DNA of 64,000 nt from NCBI GenBank assembly GCA_019155185.1, contig CM032817.1:6716034-6780033 (forward strand), read 5' to 3'. Under the pieces are notes generated by a model. That model was not told the origin of the DNA. It worked only from the letters and a program-made list of their open reading frames with translations, and did no database searches. The position numbers and the translations under genes are program-made. Shown piece after piece: positions 25,801 through 35,755 of this stretch; within the stretch, counting starts at the first letter, position 1, and every line of letters starts with the position of its first letter. The DNA comes from Beaufortia kweichowensis (Eukaryota > Chordata > Actinopteri > Cypriniformes > Gastromyzontidae).

Positions 25801-28661
25801 CTGCTCTTCTGCGCGTCTTAATGAGTTGTTCTTGCAAATGTGCTGAATTGTTAAAGCTGATGTCTCACATCATCCATCAGACAGATAAATCTGCTTAAAG
25901 AACTGTAGGGTAACATCAGCCACTGCTTTTTATTTCATCTCAGCGTGTCAAGTGTAATATGTGCAGTGCTTGCATTTTTGCGGATCGTGGTGTAAAGTGT
26001 AGTTTCGTTTTTCGCCACAGAGTGGCGCCCCGGCTCCACGGGGCAGATTCTGTCAGATCTGGATTTGACGTCGCAGAAGGAGGGCAGGTGGAAACGCATC
26101 AACACGCTGGCCCATTACAACGTGAGTGTTTGTTAATATTTACTTCCACTGCCTTTTGTGTGATACTGATATATTGTGGCTTTAAATTATTTGTAATTGT
26201 ATTTGTGTATATATGTGTATATTAGGTCAGAGACGGCGCCACCCTCGTCTTATCCAGAGTTCTGCACACTCAGCAGTCTTTCCACCAACACCAAGACAAC
26301 CACGAAGAAAGTAAGTGACATTCAATCTTACTGGAGCCTTGAAAGCATTAACAAATTATCCAATTAAATGTCTAAGACCGATTCCTGTCATTAATAGTCC
26401 AAACATATTGACAATCCATAATGATATAAAAACACAGACTGAATTGAAAGTGGAATTAAAGGAAATGTGCTAATGAAATAAATGAGGGTAAACTCGAACT
26501 GGACTGAACAAATAGCGCTATCAAGTAGATCTAAAATAAGCTCTCTCCAAACAAATCTGTTTTGTGTTAAACAGGAAATGCTTTGCTGGAGGATGATGAT
26601 AAAGTATTTCACCTGGTGAGACCTGCAGATGAACTGGATGAAGTTAAATCAAAAAGAGGGAGTATGAAAGACAAGGCAACCACTAAAGCCATCACAGAGA
26701 TCTACCTGACCAGACTCCTGTCCATGAAGGTAATTTGGACATTTTGTTTAGTTGGTAACACATTTCGATAGCAGTGCAAATGTCATAGGTTTCAATTTGA
26801 GAAAACAGACACATACTGATAAAAAAGTGCTTTAAATGCACCATATGCTGCTTTGAATAGAAGTGTCCATCAAATGCATAAATGTAAATGTAATTGGCTC
26901 TTGCATTTTAAGTTAAATTTATAATGTGTGTGTGTTACAGGGCACGTTGCAGCAGTTTGTCGATGATTTCTTCCGCAGTGTGTTGTGTTCGGGGAACGTT
27001 GTTCCTCCTGCAGTAAAGTATTTCTTTGACTTCCTGGACGAACAAGCCCAAAAACATGACAATGTTGATGATGAAACCATCCATATATGGAAGACCAACA
27101 GGTATGACAGTTTCACACTTATGTTCATACAATAACAGATGTGTTTAGACATCGGACACGATTAAAATATTTATTTATTTTTAATACTTTTATTAATTTT
27201 GATATATTCTAAATGTAGGTGCACTGTTCCTTTAAATCTTCGTTCACCTAATCAAAACAATTAAGTTTTCACAACAAGAAACTTCAGCTCACCCTGTTCT
27301 TTCTGTCTGTCAAACACTGACAGTATAAACCAATAAGTGCTGCAAAGATTTGAGAACTCAAGGGGGAATACTCTGAACCCTGTTAAACTTAGCAGATTAA
27401 ATTATTCAGGCTTTGTTGAGTCGGGATAAAATATTCACAGTGTGTCTCTTTAAATGAGCAAAGAGATTGACAGATGAGGTCTGCATCAGCACAGGCGTCT
27501 CCGTCACGTCCCCTTCTCCCATCTGCTGTCATCAACAGCCCATTAAATTGCCCATCTCACTATTGTTTTTCAGAACTACCATAATGAGTCTCAAATGTGG
27601 TTTTGATTTGTTCTGAAAATCCGTTCCGAGTCAAAGCCTCGGGACTATAGTATTGACTTTGTATGGATTGCCGGCCACGGCTATATAAGTCTTAATAAGA
27701 AAATATTTTGTGTGTGTTTCTGCAGTCTCCCTCTCCGGTTCTGGGTAAACATCTTGAAGAACCCTCACTTCATCTTTGACGTTCACGTGACGGAGGTGGT
27801 GGATGCTTCCCTGTCCGTCATCGCTCAGACCTTTATGGACGCCTGCACCAAGACAGAGCACAAACTGACCCGGGTAAGCATCAGCGCTTTGTATTTACCA
27901 ATCCCTTGTTTTTTCTTGGCTTTCCATCTGATGTTCTCTATCTTCACAGGATTCTCCGAGCAACAAGCTGCTTTATGCAAAAGAAATCTCCACCTATAAG
28001 AAGATGGTTGATGAGTAGGTGGCTCATTAAACCTTTGCGTTTGTGACCACAGCATATTTTTATACCCGTAACATTTCTTTTTCCTTTGCGTTTAGTTATT
28101 ACAAAGGTATCCGTCAGATGGTTCCAGTCAGCGACCAGGATATGAACACACACTTAGCAGAGGTTTCACGTGTAAGTACTGTATGCATGTGTGTGTTTTT
28201 GAAAAGCACTGTTATTTCAGCTTGTACTTGGAGTTAGTTATTTATTCAGATACCAAGATTTAAGTGATTAAAAGATTTTTACAGTTAGAAAATTTAGTTT
28301 ATTGTTGGGAAGTTTGGCATTGCAAACTGAATTAAAATGTAGTTTTAATGTATGTTACTTGTATAAAAGTCAACGTTTATCTCTTCCAGTCTCACACAGA
28401 TAAGTTGAATACCCAGGCTGCATTGCACCAGCTTTACCAGTATGCCAGCAAGTACTACGATGGGGTAAGTGTCATTCATGCTTTCATTTTAGTCGTACGT
28501 AGTCGTCAAGGGTGATGACTCTAAAAATCGTTCTCGTTCTTCCATCGTCCCTGCAGATAATCTCATCGCTGGAAGACGACCCCGCCGCCCAGAGCAAACA
28601 GCTGACCCTCCGACTCCAGCAGATCGCCGCCGCATTAGAGAATAAAGTGACGGATCTTTAG
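11925..28661 (+). CDS. plxnb2: Plexin-B2-like semaphorin receptor, 35 coding exons, one frameshift in exon 1
   Basis: Single-pass receptor for class 4 semaphorins with intracellular GAP activity on Rap/Ras GTPases (family knowledge). Exons: 11925-13050, 13148-13336, 13686-13814, 14024-14124, 14408-14540, 15185-15341, 15846-15957, 16767-16878, 17013-17114, 17265-17360, 17636-17723, 18304-18464, 19577-19725, 19869-20001, 20867-21003, 21103-21282, 21370-21481, 21798-22007, 22268-22447, 22530-22666, 22843-22943, 23035-23264, 23496-23677, 24189-24255, 24339-24485, 25252-25408, 26021-26121, 26226-26310, 26575-26729, 26941-27101, 27726-27873, 27950-28014, 28096-28171, 28390-28464, 28557-28661. All junctions are GT-AG with matching phases. 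The start ATG directly follows an acceptor. Corrected length is 1,865 residues, close to mammalian plexin-B2 (about 1,840) and shorter than B1. The B class rests on the convertase site and C-terminal VTDL; B2 over B1/B3, and the a/b ohnolog, are less certain. Confidence 0.87.
12178..12185 (+). other. plxnb2: One-base frameshift in plxnb2 exon 1 (premature stop)
   Basis: From the ATG at 11925 the frame reads ...CTPPITTLC, then AAG TGA, ending at a stop at 12183-12185 after 86 codons. From 12181 the +1 frame reads SDAKETNNINKLLLVN, the expected continuation of the plexin sema domain, and stays open to the exon end at 13050. One base of the AA pair at 12180-12181 is the simplest surplus base. 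No splice pair fits such a tiny gap. An assembly or read error, or a rare allele, explains it better than decay, because the remaining exons are clean. Confidence 0.85.
15039..15087. repeat. Perfect 19-bp hairpin in plxnb2 intron 5
   Basis: The arms 15039-15057 (GATAACTTAAATATTAAAA) and 15069-15087 are exact reverse complements around an 11-nt loop. It lies between exons 5 and 6 in AT-rich sequence. Probably the core of a short foldback repeat; no RNA gene is implied. Confidence 0.8.
15605..15757 (+). repeat. Teleost interspersed repeat copy in plxnb2 intron 6
   Basis: The block reads CATTTACATTTTATGTATT, then CTAGCAGATGATTTTTACC, then GATTCAAACCCATGACCTTG and a tail ending TTTGAGCCACAG. I recognise this word order as a common fish interspersed repeat. 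The GATTCAAACC word resembles a tRNA-type B box. The copy is degenerate and non-coding. The family name is not certain. Confidence 0.55.
16081..16702. mobile_element. ~620 bp inverted-repeat element in plxnb2 intron 7, with nested repeat
   Basis: The left end AGCTGTCATAGATATATAC is mirrored at the right end (reverse complement of 16682-16702 reads AGCTTGTCATAGATATGTAT). Further inside, CCGCCATATTGGA (from about 16151) faces CCAAAATGGCGGA (about 16627-16639), so the inverted repeat extends well inward. At 16426-16480 a separate fish repeat (CATTTAGCAAATGCTTTTAT...) appears inserted. There is no transposase frame, so this is a non-autonomous DNA element fixed in an intron. Confidence 0.7.
17791..17940 (+). 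mobile_element. Truncated cyprinid-type MITE in plxnb2 intron 11
   Basis: The sequence CATAATTCACCCAAAATAAA, then GTCATTCCAAACCTGTATGA, then CTTCTGTGGAACACAAAATA and ATGGAAGTCAATGGGG is the word order of a very common repeat in cyprinid genomes. A fuller copy with its right terminal repeat lies at 55108-55403; this copy lacks the right end. Just downstream, 18041-18104 is a copy of the TTTGTAAGTC.CTTTGG...GTCT.CTAAATGA repeat motif. Confidence 0.65.
18041..18104 (+). repeat. Short fish repeat motif in plxnb2 intron 11
   Basis: ATTTGTAAGTCACTTTGGTT followed by GAAAGTGTCTCCTAAATGAA and TGCAAATGTAATGTAAAT. Related copies are at 26847-26894 (intron 29) and 35711-35755, and in reverse orientation at 16426-16480. 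It is a dispersed repeat tail rather than a gene feature. Confidence 0.6.
19145..19182. repeat. CATAT short tandem repeat in plxnb2 intron 12
   Basis: About four CATAT units in the sequence ATCATATCATATCATATCAT. Simple microsatellite inside the 1.1-kb intron between exons 12 and 13; nothing else was recognised in that intron. Confidence 0.7.
22268..22666 (+). other. plxnb2: plxnb2 proprotein-convertase site and transmembrane segment (exons 19-20)
   Basis: Exon 19 ends a last extracellular segment that contains RRHRR at about residues 1188-1192, a furin-type basic site. B-class plexins are known to be cut extracellularly by proprotein convertases just before the membrane, so a two-chain mature receptor is expected. 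Exon 20 encodes the membrane span at about 1224-1247 (IIIPAVIIPMVLFIAVSVYC). The exon 19 donor reads CTG|GTTAGA, a weak but GT-type donor. Confidence 0.85.
22843..28661 (+). other. plxnb2: plxnb2 cytoplasmic split RasGAP, Rho-binding domain and PDZ ligand (exons 21-35)
   Basis: Exon 21 encodes a charged juxtamembrane helix. Exons 22-25 hold the first GAP half, with the paired arginines in LMLRRSETVVERML (about R1418/R1419, codon split across exons 23/24). Exons 26-28 encode the ubiquitin-like Rho-GTPase-binding insert (QVLVHGEGPDVTPVKVLNC to about residue 1600). Exons 29-35 return to the GAP fold, with the third catalytic arginine in SLPLRFWVN (about R1714). The arginine roles are from plexin family knowledge. 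The chain ends ALENKVTDL; VTDL is the motif by which B plexins bind the PDZ domains of LARG/PDZ-RhoGEF. Catalytic residues are all present. Confidence 0.88.
26847..26894 (+). repeat. Short fish repeat motif in plxnb2 intron 29
   Basis: TGCTTTGAATAGAAGTGTCC followed by ATCAAATGCATAAATGTAAA. Same family as 18041-18104, ending 46 bp before the exon 30 acceptor. Confidence 0.55.
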
Positions 28662-30269
28662 TTTCGGACTCAGCCGAGAGGAACAATGTGCCACTAAACC
28701 CAGGACGCAGCTTGCTTTAGTTCAATGGGCTATAAAACTAAGAACCCCCCGGAGAACTTTGGAATGACAGAGGCTCCGTTGCATTGAGTGAAAGAGGGAA
28801 CGCACAGGCTAATCTTTGACGTTTCTTCTCCATGTGGCTTTTGGTTTTGTTGTTGATTTAGAGGAACGGATATAAACTCTATGCTGGGAAGTTCTTCGCT
28901 CTGTCGGTTTGGCACTCGGCGGATCAGCGCCTGCACAAGTGAAAATCCAGCATTTATTTTTTCCTGCTCTGCCAATAATCAGATGTTCAGTATATTCTTC
29001 CTGTGTAGATGAGATAAAATAGTATTATATGTACATATATTTTTACACAAAAGGCATCAAGAGGCTCTAAAACAAAACCTGTTCCTGTGGACTATTTCGT
29101 TTTCCTGTGTATTTTACGTGCCACTCTCATTCCTGTGCAGTGATGTCATATCCTGTATGACATCACCAGCTCACGGTTCAGCTGTGGTATCATTATCAGT
29201 TGCTGTAGTTAGTGATACTGACGTTAAAGCTTCTGTTATGTTCCTTCCAAATCATTTTTATCTTATTTTTACTTGTGATTGCGCAAAAATAGCTCCATAC
29301 AGTCGGTTTCTAATTTAGCCACTGTGGATATCTGTGATTCAGATCAGAGAACATGATTGCTTTGTGACTGTCCACGTTTCAGAAACAGAGTGAAAGCACA
29401 TTTGATCCACAACACTCAGAACAAAGACAGCCAAAGCTTTTATCTCCCTTGTCTTTGGTGTCTCGAGTCCCATCGCCGCAGTCACATTTTATATATTTTG
29501 CACCATCTGTTCTTATATATGTGCACTTCAATACATAGCTTGCCTTATGATTTTATGACACAGTTATGATTTTAAATCAATTTAAGATCGTTCAGAAGGA
29601 AGTTTATGTTGCGGATGCCTTTTTTAAACAGGGATGTAAATCAGATGTGGTAGAGAAGTTCCTGTGAATGTGGTACTGTAATGTGTTGCCTTAATAGCAA
29701 TTGTTTGAAATGAGACTCATATGTTAAAATATTGTTATCAGTTAATTATTGATATCACACTTTATTCTCTTGGTACTATTTTAACTTGTAAAAACGTGGC
29801 ATTTGTGGGTATTATGGATACAGATGTTTTTGGGTTGAGCTGACCAAAGCTGCAAGACTTTTTTCTTATGCTGTCCACAATCATCTTGTGTTTTATGTAT
29901 TGTTTCTTGAAGTCGTTCGAATCAGCTTTACATCAAATGAATTAGCTTAAAATATAATTAAAAAAAGATGGTAAGCTTGGCATAACATTTTTTATTTTTT
30001 TAATCTGTGAATGGTACCGTTTATGTTCTGGCTCGAATGTGCCAAACACTCCACACTTGAAGAGGGCTGTGCTTTTTGTTCGAGAACATAATAATGTGCG
30101 TAAATGACTCATGTTGCCTTTGGTAGCAGTCGTATACAAAGTCCTGTGACAGAGTCGCATTGCAGCCAATCAGAAACTGGCACCGCCCATTCTGAGCATG
30201 ATGGACACAGCAGGAAATGCCTTTAAAGTGTAAATATAGCCAGACTGCCAAGTAAAAATGTTTTATATT

Positions 30270-30312
<43 letters not shown>

Positions 30313-30470
30313 CTTGTCAGTTCTGTGTTGTTTAGCTATGAACGTATCAATGGCTTATTGTAAAGCTTCTTTGCCTTTCTTTACCACGTAGTGCCTTAAA
30401 AAAATCTGAGTAATAATGACAATTGTGTGATGATTGTGTCTGCATTAAAAACTGCAATAGGGACTTTAGT
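28662..30470 (+). other. plxnb2: Probable plxnb2 3' UTR
   Basis: Follows the TAG at 28659-28661. The first few hundred bases are less AT-rich than the introns, as expected of a UTR. Possible poly(A) signals are ATTAAA at 29957-29962 and ATTAAA at 30444-30449; the latter is followed by a GT/T-rich stretch (TGTATGTTTTGGTCTTTTTT). No canonical AATAAA was noticed before 30.5 kb, so the end is uncertain. A CT microsatellite sits at 30271-30309. Confidence 0.5.
30271..30309. repeat. (CT)n microsatellite
   Basis: 39 bp of uninterrupted CT repeat, followed by GCTCTTG. It lies in the probable 3' UTR of plxnb2 or just beyond it, and is the longest pure dinucleotide run in the window. Confidence 0.95.
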
Positions 30471-32495
30471 TACTGTATGTTTTGGTCTTTTTTGTCTTAA
30501 AAGCTGATGTTTTGTTAAATGAGAATATGGTGTGAAATCAGAGATACCTTTAAAGTTACTGTATTTTTCTAGTCTTAATTAACAGAAATGTATAAACTTT
30601 TGTTAGGGTGTTAAAACAGACCTAAATTGAAGGACTTTTATCTTTGAAATCGCTGTGGACGGGATATGTTATTTTTTATAAATGCTCGAACCATTACTGT
30701 TTAACATTTTCCAGGAAACAAATGCACCTTAATGAATGATTACTTCCTATTTTCAGAGCCATCATCAGAATTAGACGAGCGGGAATGTTGTACAGGGGTG
30801 TGTGATGAGGGGTCCAGAATACACGGCCCATCATTCTGTTTTTAGTGCATGACCTGCTTTACCCCGGGAAAGAGAGTAATGGTTGTGAAGAATCAATGAG
30901 ATGAGGTGAATTGTGCAACCCTGTTTGTTTGTCCTGTTTTGTTTTTTCTCACCTTTTCTTCCACCCTTTCACTTATTTCTAAGTTGTGGACATTGATGCA
31001 TATTTGGTTGTTTGTCTCTGATCTGTCCTGCCTGAAGGCTTGATAGCTTTCATGGTAAACTTCCAGAATCACTTCCATGAGTAAAACATGTACACGTCAA
31101 TAACTCAGGTACTAAGACATGCTTGTGACGCTTCTTACCAGAGGACAACAAGCGATGTGCGCTAGAACTGTTCGTTCGGTAAAAACCTCTATTCATTTTA
31201 TGTGCTTCGTTTATTATTTATATATAGATTTATTTGGTGAATATATGTATAGGAAAAGAACTATAAACTATGTTTGCCCCAAAAGCTGGTAAACACTTCA
31301 TTAATATACTGCCCTCTGCTGTTCAAATTCAATCATTGTAGTTGAGGTTAAAAAGTACAAGTGTTCCAGAGAGAAAAATCTTAATGATGTTCCTGTGGTA
31401 TTAGGAAGCGCATCTGTGAGGGCAAAGAGCAAAGCACATTCGTTTTAAAGCAACATGTTTTCTCATGACTCAGAATAGCACTAACTGGCTTTAAGGTCTA
31501 AATAGAATAGCAGACCGGCCTGATGACTGTACACCATTAAATGTTCTCAGGAAGTTTTGCATTTAAGTGGAGGCACATGGTGCAGGTAAGTGAAGTAGCA
31601 GATAAAAGGACAAGTGACTCATTTACTGGTGAAAGATTTGGAAAACAAGCCGTTTTTCTAAATGAACAGTATATTTTGAGTTGGTTATTTTCAGGTTATG
31701 TCAATTTGACTGTTCCCACAAGGTTTTTTTAAGATGAGATCCAGCTTTTTATGCATTATCAATGATTCATGGGCCAAATTGAAATTTTTCTATCTGGTCT
31801 TTGAGTGAATTTGAGTTTGTAATTCAAATTCAATTTTCTGTCTGCATAAACTTTCTTTCAAACTTACTTTTTAGAAATACACTGGACCAAAAATGTGTAT
31901 TAAGGGTACTGAAAGACGCATTTAAAAATGAATGCCTTTGCATCGGATAATGCTTATAAAGTTGAATTGTTAAGATTGCACAAGAAGGTCACATTTAATT
32001 TAAACAATAAATATGAATATTAAAGATTTTTCTTTCTATCTACTGTATCTATCTTTCTATCATGGTTTGTAGATATGCAGATTTTTTTTGGTTGCACGAT
32101 AATAAGTAAATTCACAATTAACTAAGATGAACAATTGTATTGATATTAACTAACAATAACAAAAATTAATAAATGCTGTAGAAATATATTGCTCATTGTT
32201 AGTTCTGTATTAACTAATGGTCACAATAGAATCTTACTGTAAAGTGTTACCAAATCTCTGTTAAATCTTGCAGTCCCATTGGAAGTTTACAGCAGCTGAA
32301 GGGACTGTGAACTTGCACGCTTTGCATTTTTATTCATTTCATTAGCTTCGCCTTTCTGAAACAAAGCTGTTATCAGCCCTCTTCCCAACCCACACATACA
32401 CACAATCACTGTTACCTGGGCAACCCAACCAGGGTGGAGGAACACCTCTTACCACCTCTCTCTCTCGCTCTCTCTCTCTCGCTCTCTCTCTCTCG
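30471..32495. other. Intergenic spacer between plxnb2 and OCC-1
   Basis: No coding sequence was recognised. At about 32118-32252 there is the right-hand part of a fish repeat family (TTAATAAATGCTGTAGAAAT ... CATTGTTAGTTCTGTATTAA ... TGTAAAGTGTTACC); a second, longer copy lies at about 43797-44240. The rest holds AT-rich unique sequence. Confidence 0.6.
32118..32252. mobile_element. Partial MITE-like copy ending AAAGTGTTACC
   Basis: Contains AATTAACTAAGATGAACAAT, TTAATAAATGCTGTAGAAAT, CATTGTTAGTTCTGTATTAA and the end TACTGTAAAGTGTTACC. These words recur at 43797-44240 and mark a non-autonomous repeat I know as frequent in fish. The left end is missing here. Confidence 0.55.
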
Positions 32496-32721
32496 CTCTG
32501 TGTATAAGCGTTTTGCTGTCTCTGACAGACTCTAGGGAAGTGCAGGGAAGTCTTGCAGCTCAGACACATTCATACTCTGCCATCAAGCTGCACATCCATC
32601 ACTCTCTCTCTTTCTCTCCTCACTAATCCTGTCACTCCTTCTGTGTGCCGTCTTTTCTCCTGTCTGCTTTTCCTTCTCATATTTACTCATCTCTTTCATT
32701 CACTTTTCTGAAGTTCCAAAT
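32454..32721 (+). promoter_or_regulatory. Probable OCC-1 promoter and 5' UTR with CT-rich tract
   Basis: A CT-rich tract with CGCT interruptions (32454-32498) is followed by a TATA-like TGTATAAG at 32500-32507, about 215 bp before the OCC-1 ATG. The 5' UTR would then start near 32535 and is itself pyrimidine-rich. The distance and the position of the box are reasonable, but no start-site evidence exists in sequence alone. Confidence 0.45.
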
Positions 32722-35565
32722 ATGGGCTGTGGGAATTCAACGGCTACCACCACTGCTACAGGTGAGTGTGATTTCCTGACTGTATTTATATGTAAAAGTG
32801 TATATATATATATCTGTGTGTGTGTGTGTGTGTGCACTTTGTAAACAAACCTGTGCCTCTTCGTGCCATGTTCAGACTTCTAGATGTCTAACGATAGGAC
32901 ATGGTTGTCTTGTGAATGAGGAGTGAATATGTCACTTTGTAACCATCCTACACATCATGCATTGATCCAGAGAGTCTATTGCCCCGGCTCCTGGTGACAT
33001 ATATAGACAGTTACATCCTGACCTATCATCAAAGCTGTTTACAGTAGTTGTTCCACAGAGAGCTCTTACAGTTTTGTTTTCTGTGAAATGATAACTGCAG
33101 TTATGTGCTTTTGTATAGTCAATTTTTTGCCTGGCTGTCCATTCAGTCGAAATTATATTCATGAATGTTTTTGTTTACACCACTGGGATGTGTGTGTGTG
33201 TCTGATCTTTTAACACAATGTTCTTTACGCTAAGACATGATACTGTGATACTAATGTGTCCGTCAGTCCCCTGGCTGGACAAAGGGGTATGAGATTATTA
33301 TTCAACTCTGCTGTCATTATTGAAAACTATCAGGAGTTAAACGGTGATCTGAGCAGTGCTTCAGTATGACAAACACAAACAAACAACTGAGCCAAGGCAG
33401 AAATAAACAGGAATCAAATTGAACTGCTTTCTAAGGATTTCCGTCTAGCTATCAGGCACTTTAATTGTTAATTATTTATCAATATGTTATAAAGCAGTAA
33501 TTCAATGTGTAATTCTTAGTATTTGGGGGCATAAAAACATGTTATTTGCATTTAAAATCAGGCTTCTGTCCACAGGAATTTACCAGGGTGCAGATGCAAT
33601 ACTTGATCTCTGATATGTTATGTACCCTTTTTTATTTTGTTTTTAATTATAGGACATTGTAGGTTGATACAACATATAGTTGTAGATTTATATTGTGCGT
33701 ATAGCTTGACAGAATGTTGAATAATGGAAACTGGATCTGATATGGTATTTTTCCTCACCTGTAATTTATCAAACTCATTATTGCAAAAACTGTACTGGCA
33801 CACATATGCAGAGTATGCGACGGATGACTCATAGTTTGATTGACATGATGTGGTTAAACATGTGGACTAAGACCTCTCTCGCCATACCAGTAAACAGAAA
33901 ATCTTTTACAGAGTTATTGTAACATACTGTAATACTGTACTAAATCCATATCAATTATACACAATGTATTTTGCTATGTATATATGCATTTATTTATTTA
34001 TTTATTTGTTTGTTTATTTCAACAGGTCCAGCTGAATCAGCCAAAGATGTGTGAGTATTAGTACAACAGCATTTCTATAGAAATGACCATGGTAACTGCC
34101 ATTTCTTCCAAAATACCATAGTACAATTGTTGTTTCTTCACATTGATGGCCACCACAGTCACAAAAAACACCCCAAAAGATTAAAAAGAATCTGACACTA
34201 CAATCATATTTTTATGTGTTTTTACTAGTAACAAAAACTGTAATTGTGGTGGAAACTGTGATTTCCATAATGCATTCTTCTGGCAGGTTATTGAATCTTT
34301 TCTGTGACAATTGTGTTTTCAAAAGCCTTCAGAGCTTTGAAGAGTGAATGATATAGACAGACATGGAAAATGCTATAGCAATTCTACAGTGTTCCTTGGT
34401 TTTTGGAACTATCTGTCGATCATTTTCGATCATTTTCGCTTCAGAGGAAAGCCAGAGGAGGTTTAAACACTGCCTGTCATTTTCCAAACAGTTCCTGGAA
34501 TTATTCTTCCACATACAAACATCAAACGTCCACTCAGCGGGAAAGATCTCAGAGCTCCGACTGCCAAAGAAAAACTCATTTACCACAATAACACACCGTG
34601 TGGATACAGTACATCAGTTCATTTCTACTATAATAATAAATCATTTTTCAAATCTGAAGATTTAAATAAAGATTATCATTTTCAGAAATTAGCTGAAGAG
34701 GAAGTGCTATTGAAAATAATTCAATTATTTATTCAATAAGTTGCTTAACATTATGTACAAATATGTACAGTTTTCTAACAATTTCAGGAACCGCATAACA
34801 TGAAACACATTAGCTTTATCCTCTTACATCAGCTCATTGAATCATCTCTCTGTTCTGTACCCACAGGCAAGAAGATTCATCTGTAGATGATGAGAAGAGG
34901 CAAAACTATGGTGGAGTTTATGTTGGCATACCTGCAGACCTCAGCAACATGAACCCTGTCCAGATGCCTTCTACACACAAAGGTGAGATATAGACCCTTA
35001 CACTTGTTATTATCTTTAGTAGTAGTTCTTGTTATAGAGGATAAAGTAAATAGCAGATAAAAACATATGTCTTTTAGATTTGTGTCATAGATTCTCCCAC
35101 AAATTCTACTGAAAGAGAAAGCGAGTTAATTTCCATCTGTGCAAACATGTTTCTCCGAATGAAGATTCTCCGAATGTTCTTCAGCGACCCGAGGAATCAT
35201 CGTTTATTTGAAATTCATTACTCACATAATAGAAGCCAATTTCCTCGATTCTCTCTGGTCTCATGTCGGGACACAGAGCAGTTAAAAAATCTTAAATTAA
35301 AGCAATGAATTATATTTAGGACTGTGGTGCGAATTAGGACACAGTGTATGTGTGTGTCTTGGGGTGGGGTGGGGTGGTTGTGTCTTGAGGAACTGGGATG
35401 TGTTAATTGGAGAAACATCTCTCCGTTGGGAAAGTGGAAACTGCTGAGTGCCAGAAAGAGTACTAATAAAGTCTGTGTGTTTCTTAGGATGCACGTTTGT
35501 GTGTGTGCATGTGAGCATTGTATAACTACATCAATTAACCCATTATTCCATTAACAGAAAAATGA
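32722..35565 (+). CDS. c12orf75: OCC-1 (C12orf75 homologue) small protein, four coding exons
   Basis: Exons: 32722-32761, 34026-34050, 34867-34982, 35558-35565. The 62-residue product starts MGCGNSTATTTATGPAESAK and includes DDEKRQNYGGVYVGIPADLS. This matches the vertebrate 'overexpressed in colon carcinoma 1' protein in length (human is 63 residues) and in the RRNYGGVYVG core, from memory. The N-terminus MGCGNS fits N-myristoylation on Gly2 with a palmitoylatable Cys3, so membrane attachment is plausible; biochemical function is unknown to me. The last exon adds only two residues and a stop (TGA 35563-35565). It is followed at 35593 by a donor-like GTAAGC, so the 3' UTR may be spliced. Alternative last exons are discussed separately. 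Confidence 0.82.
33988..34018. repeat. TTTA/TTTG tetranucleotide repeat before OCC-1 exon 2
   Basis: A run of TTTA and TTTG units ends just before the splice acceptor CAACAG at 34020-34025 and forms its polypyrimidine tract. Length change here could affect splicing of the 25-nt exon 2. Confidence 0.8.
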
Positions 35566-35710
35566 CATTCGAAGCTGAACGCACAGATCGAGGTAAGCAC
35601 ATCCTTGTTCTCTTTTATAAACATCATAGTGGATGAGTTTCAAATGCAAAACCTTAATGATCAAGTACACGGTAAAAAAACGTACATTTTTAAGTATCAT
35701 GGTGGTTTAG

Positions 35711-35755
35711 AATTTAGAAGTCGTTTTGGATAAAAGTATCTGCCAAATAAATTAT
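35711..35755 (+). repeat. Short fish repeat motif downstream of OCC-1
   Basis: GAAGTCGTTTTGGATAAAAG followed by TATCTGCCAAATAAATTATT. Same family as 18041-18104. It contains an AATAAA hexamer at 35746-35751 that could serve as an OCC-1 poly(A) signal if the transcript is not spliced at 35593. Confidence 0.55.
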
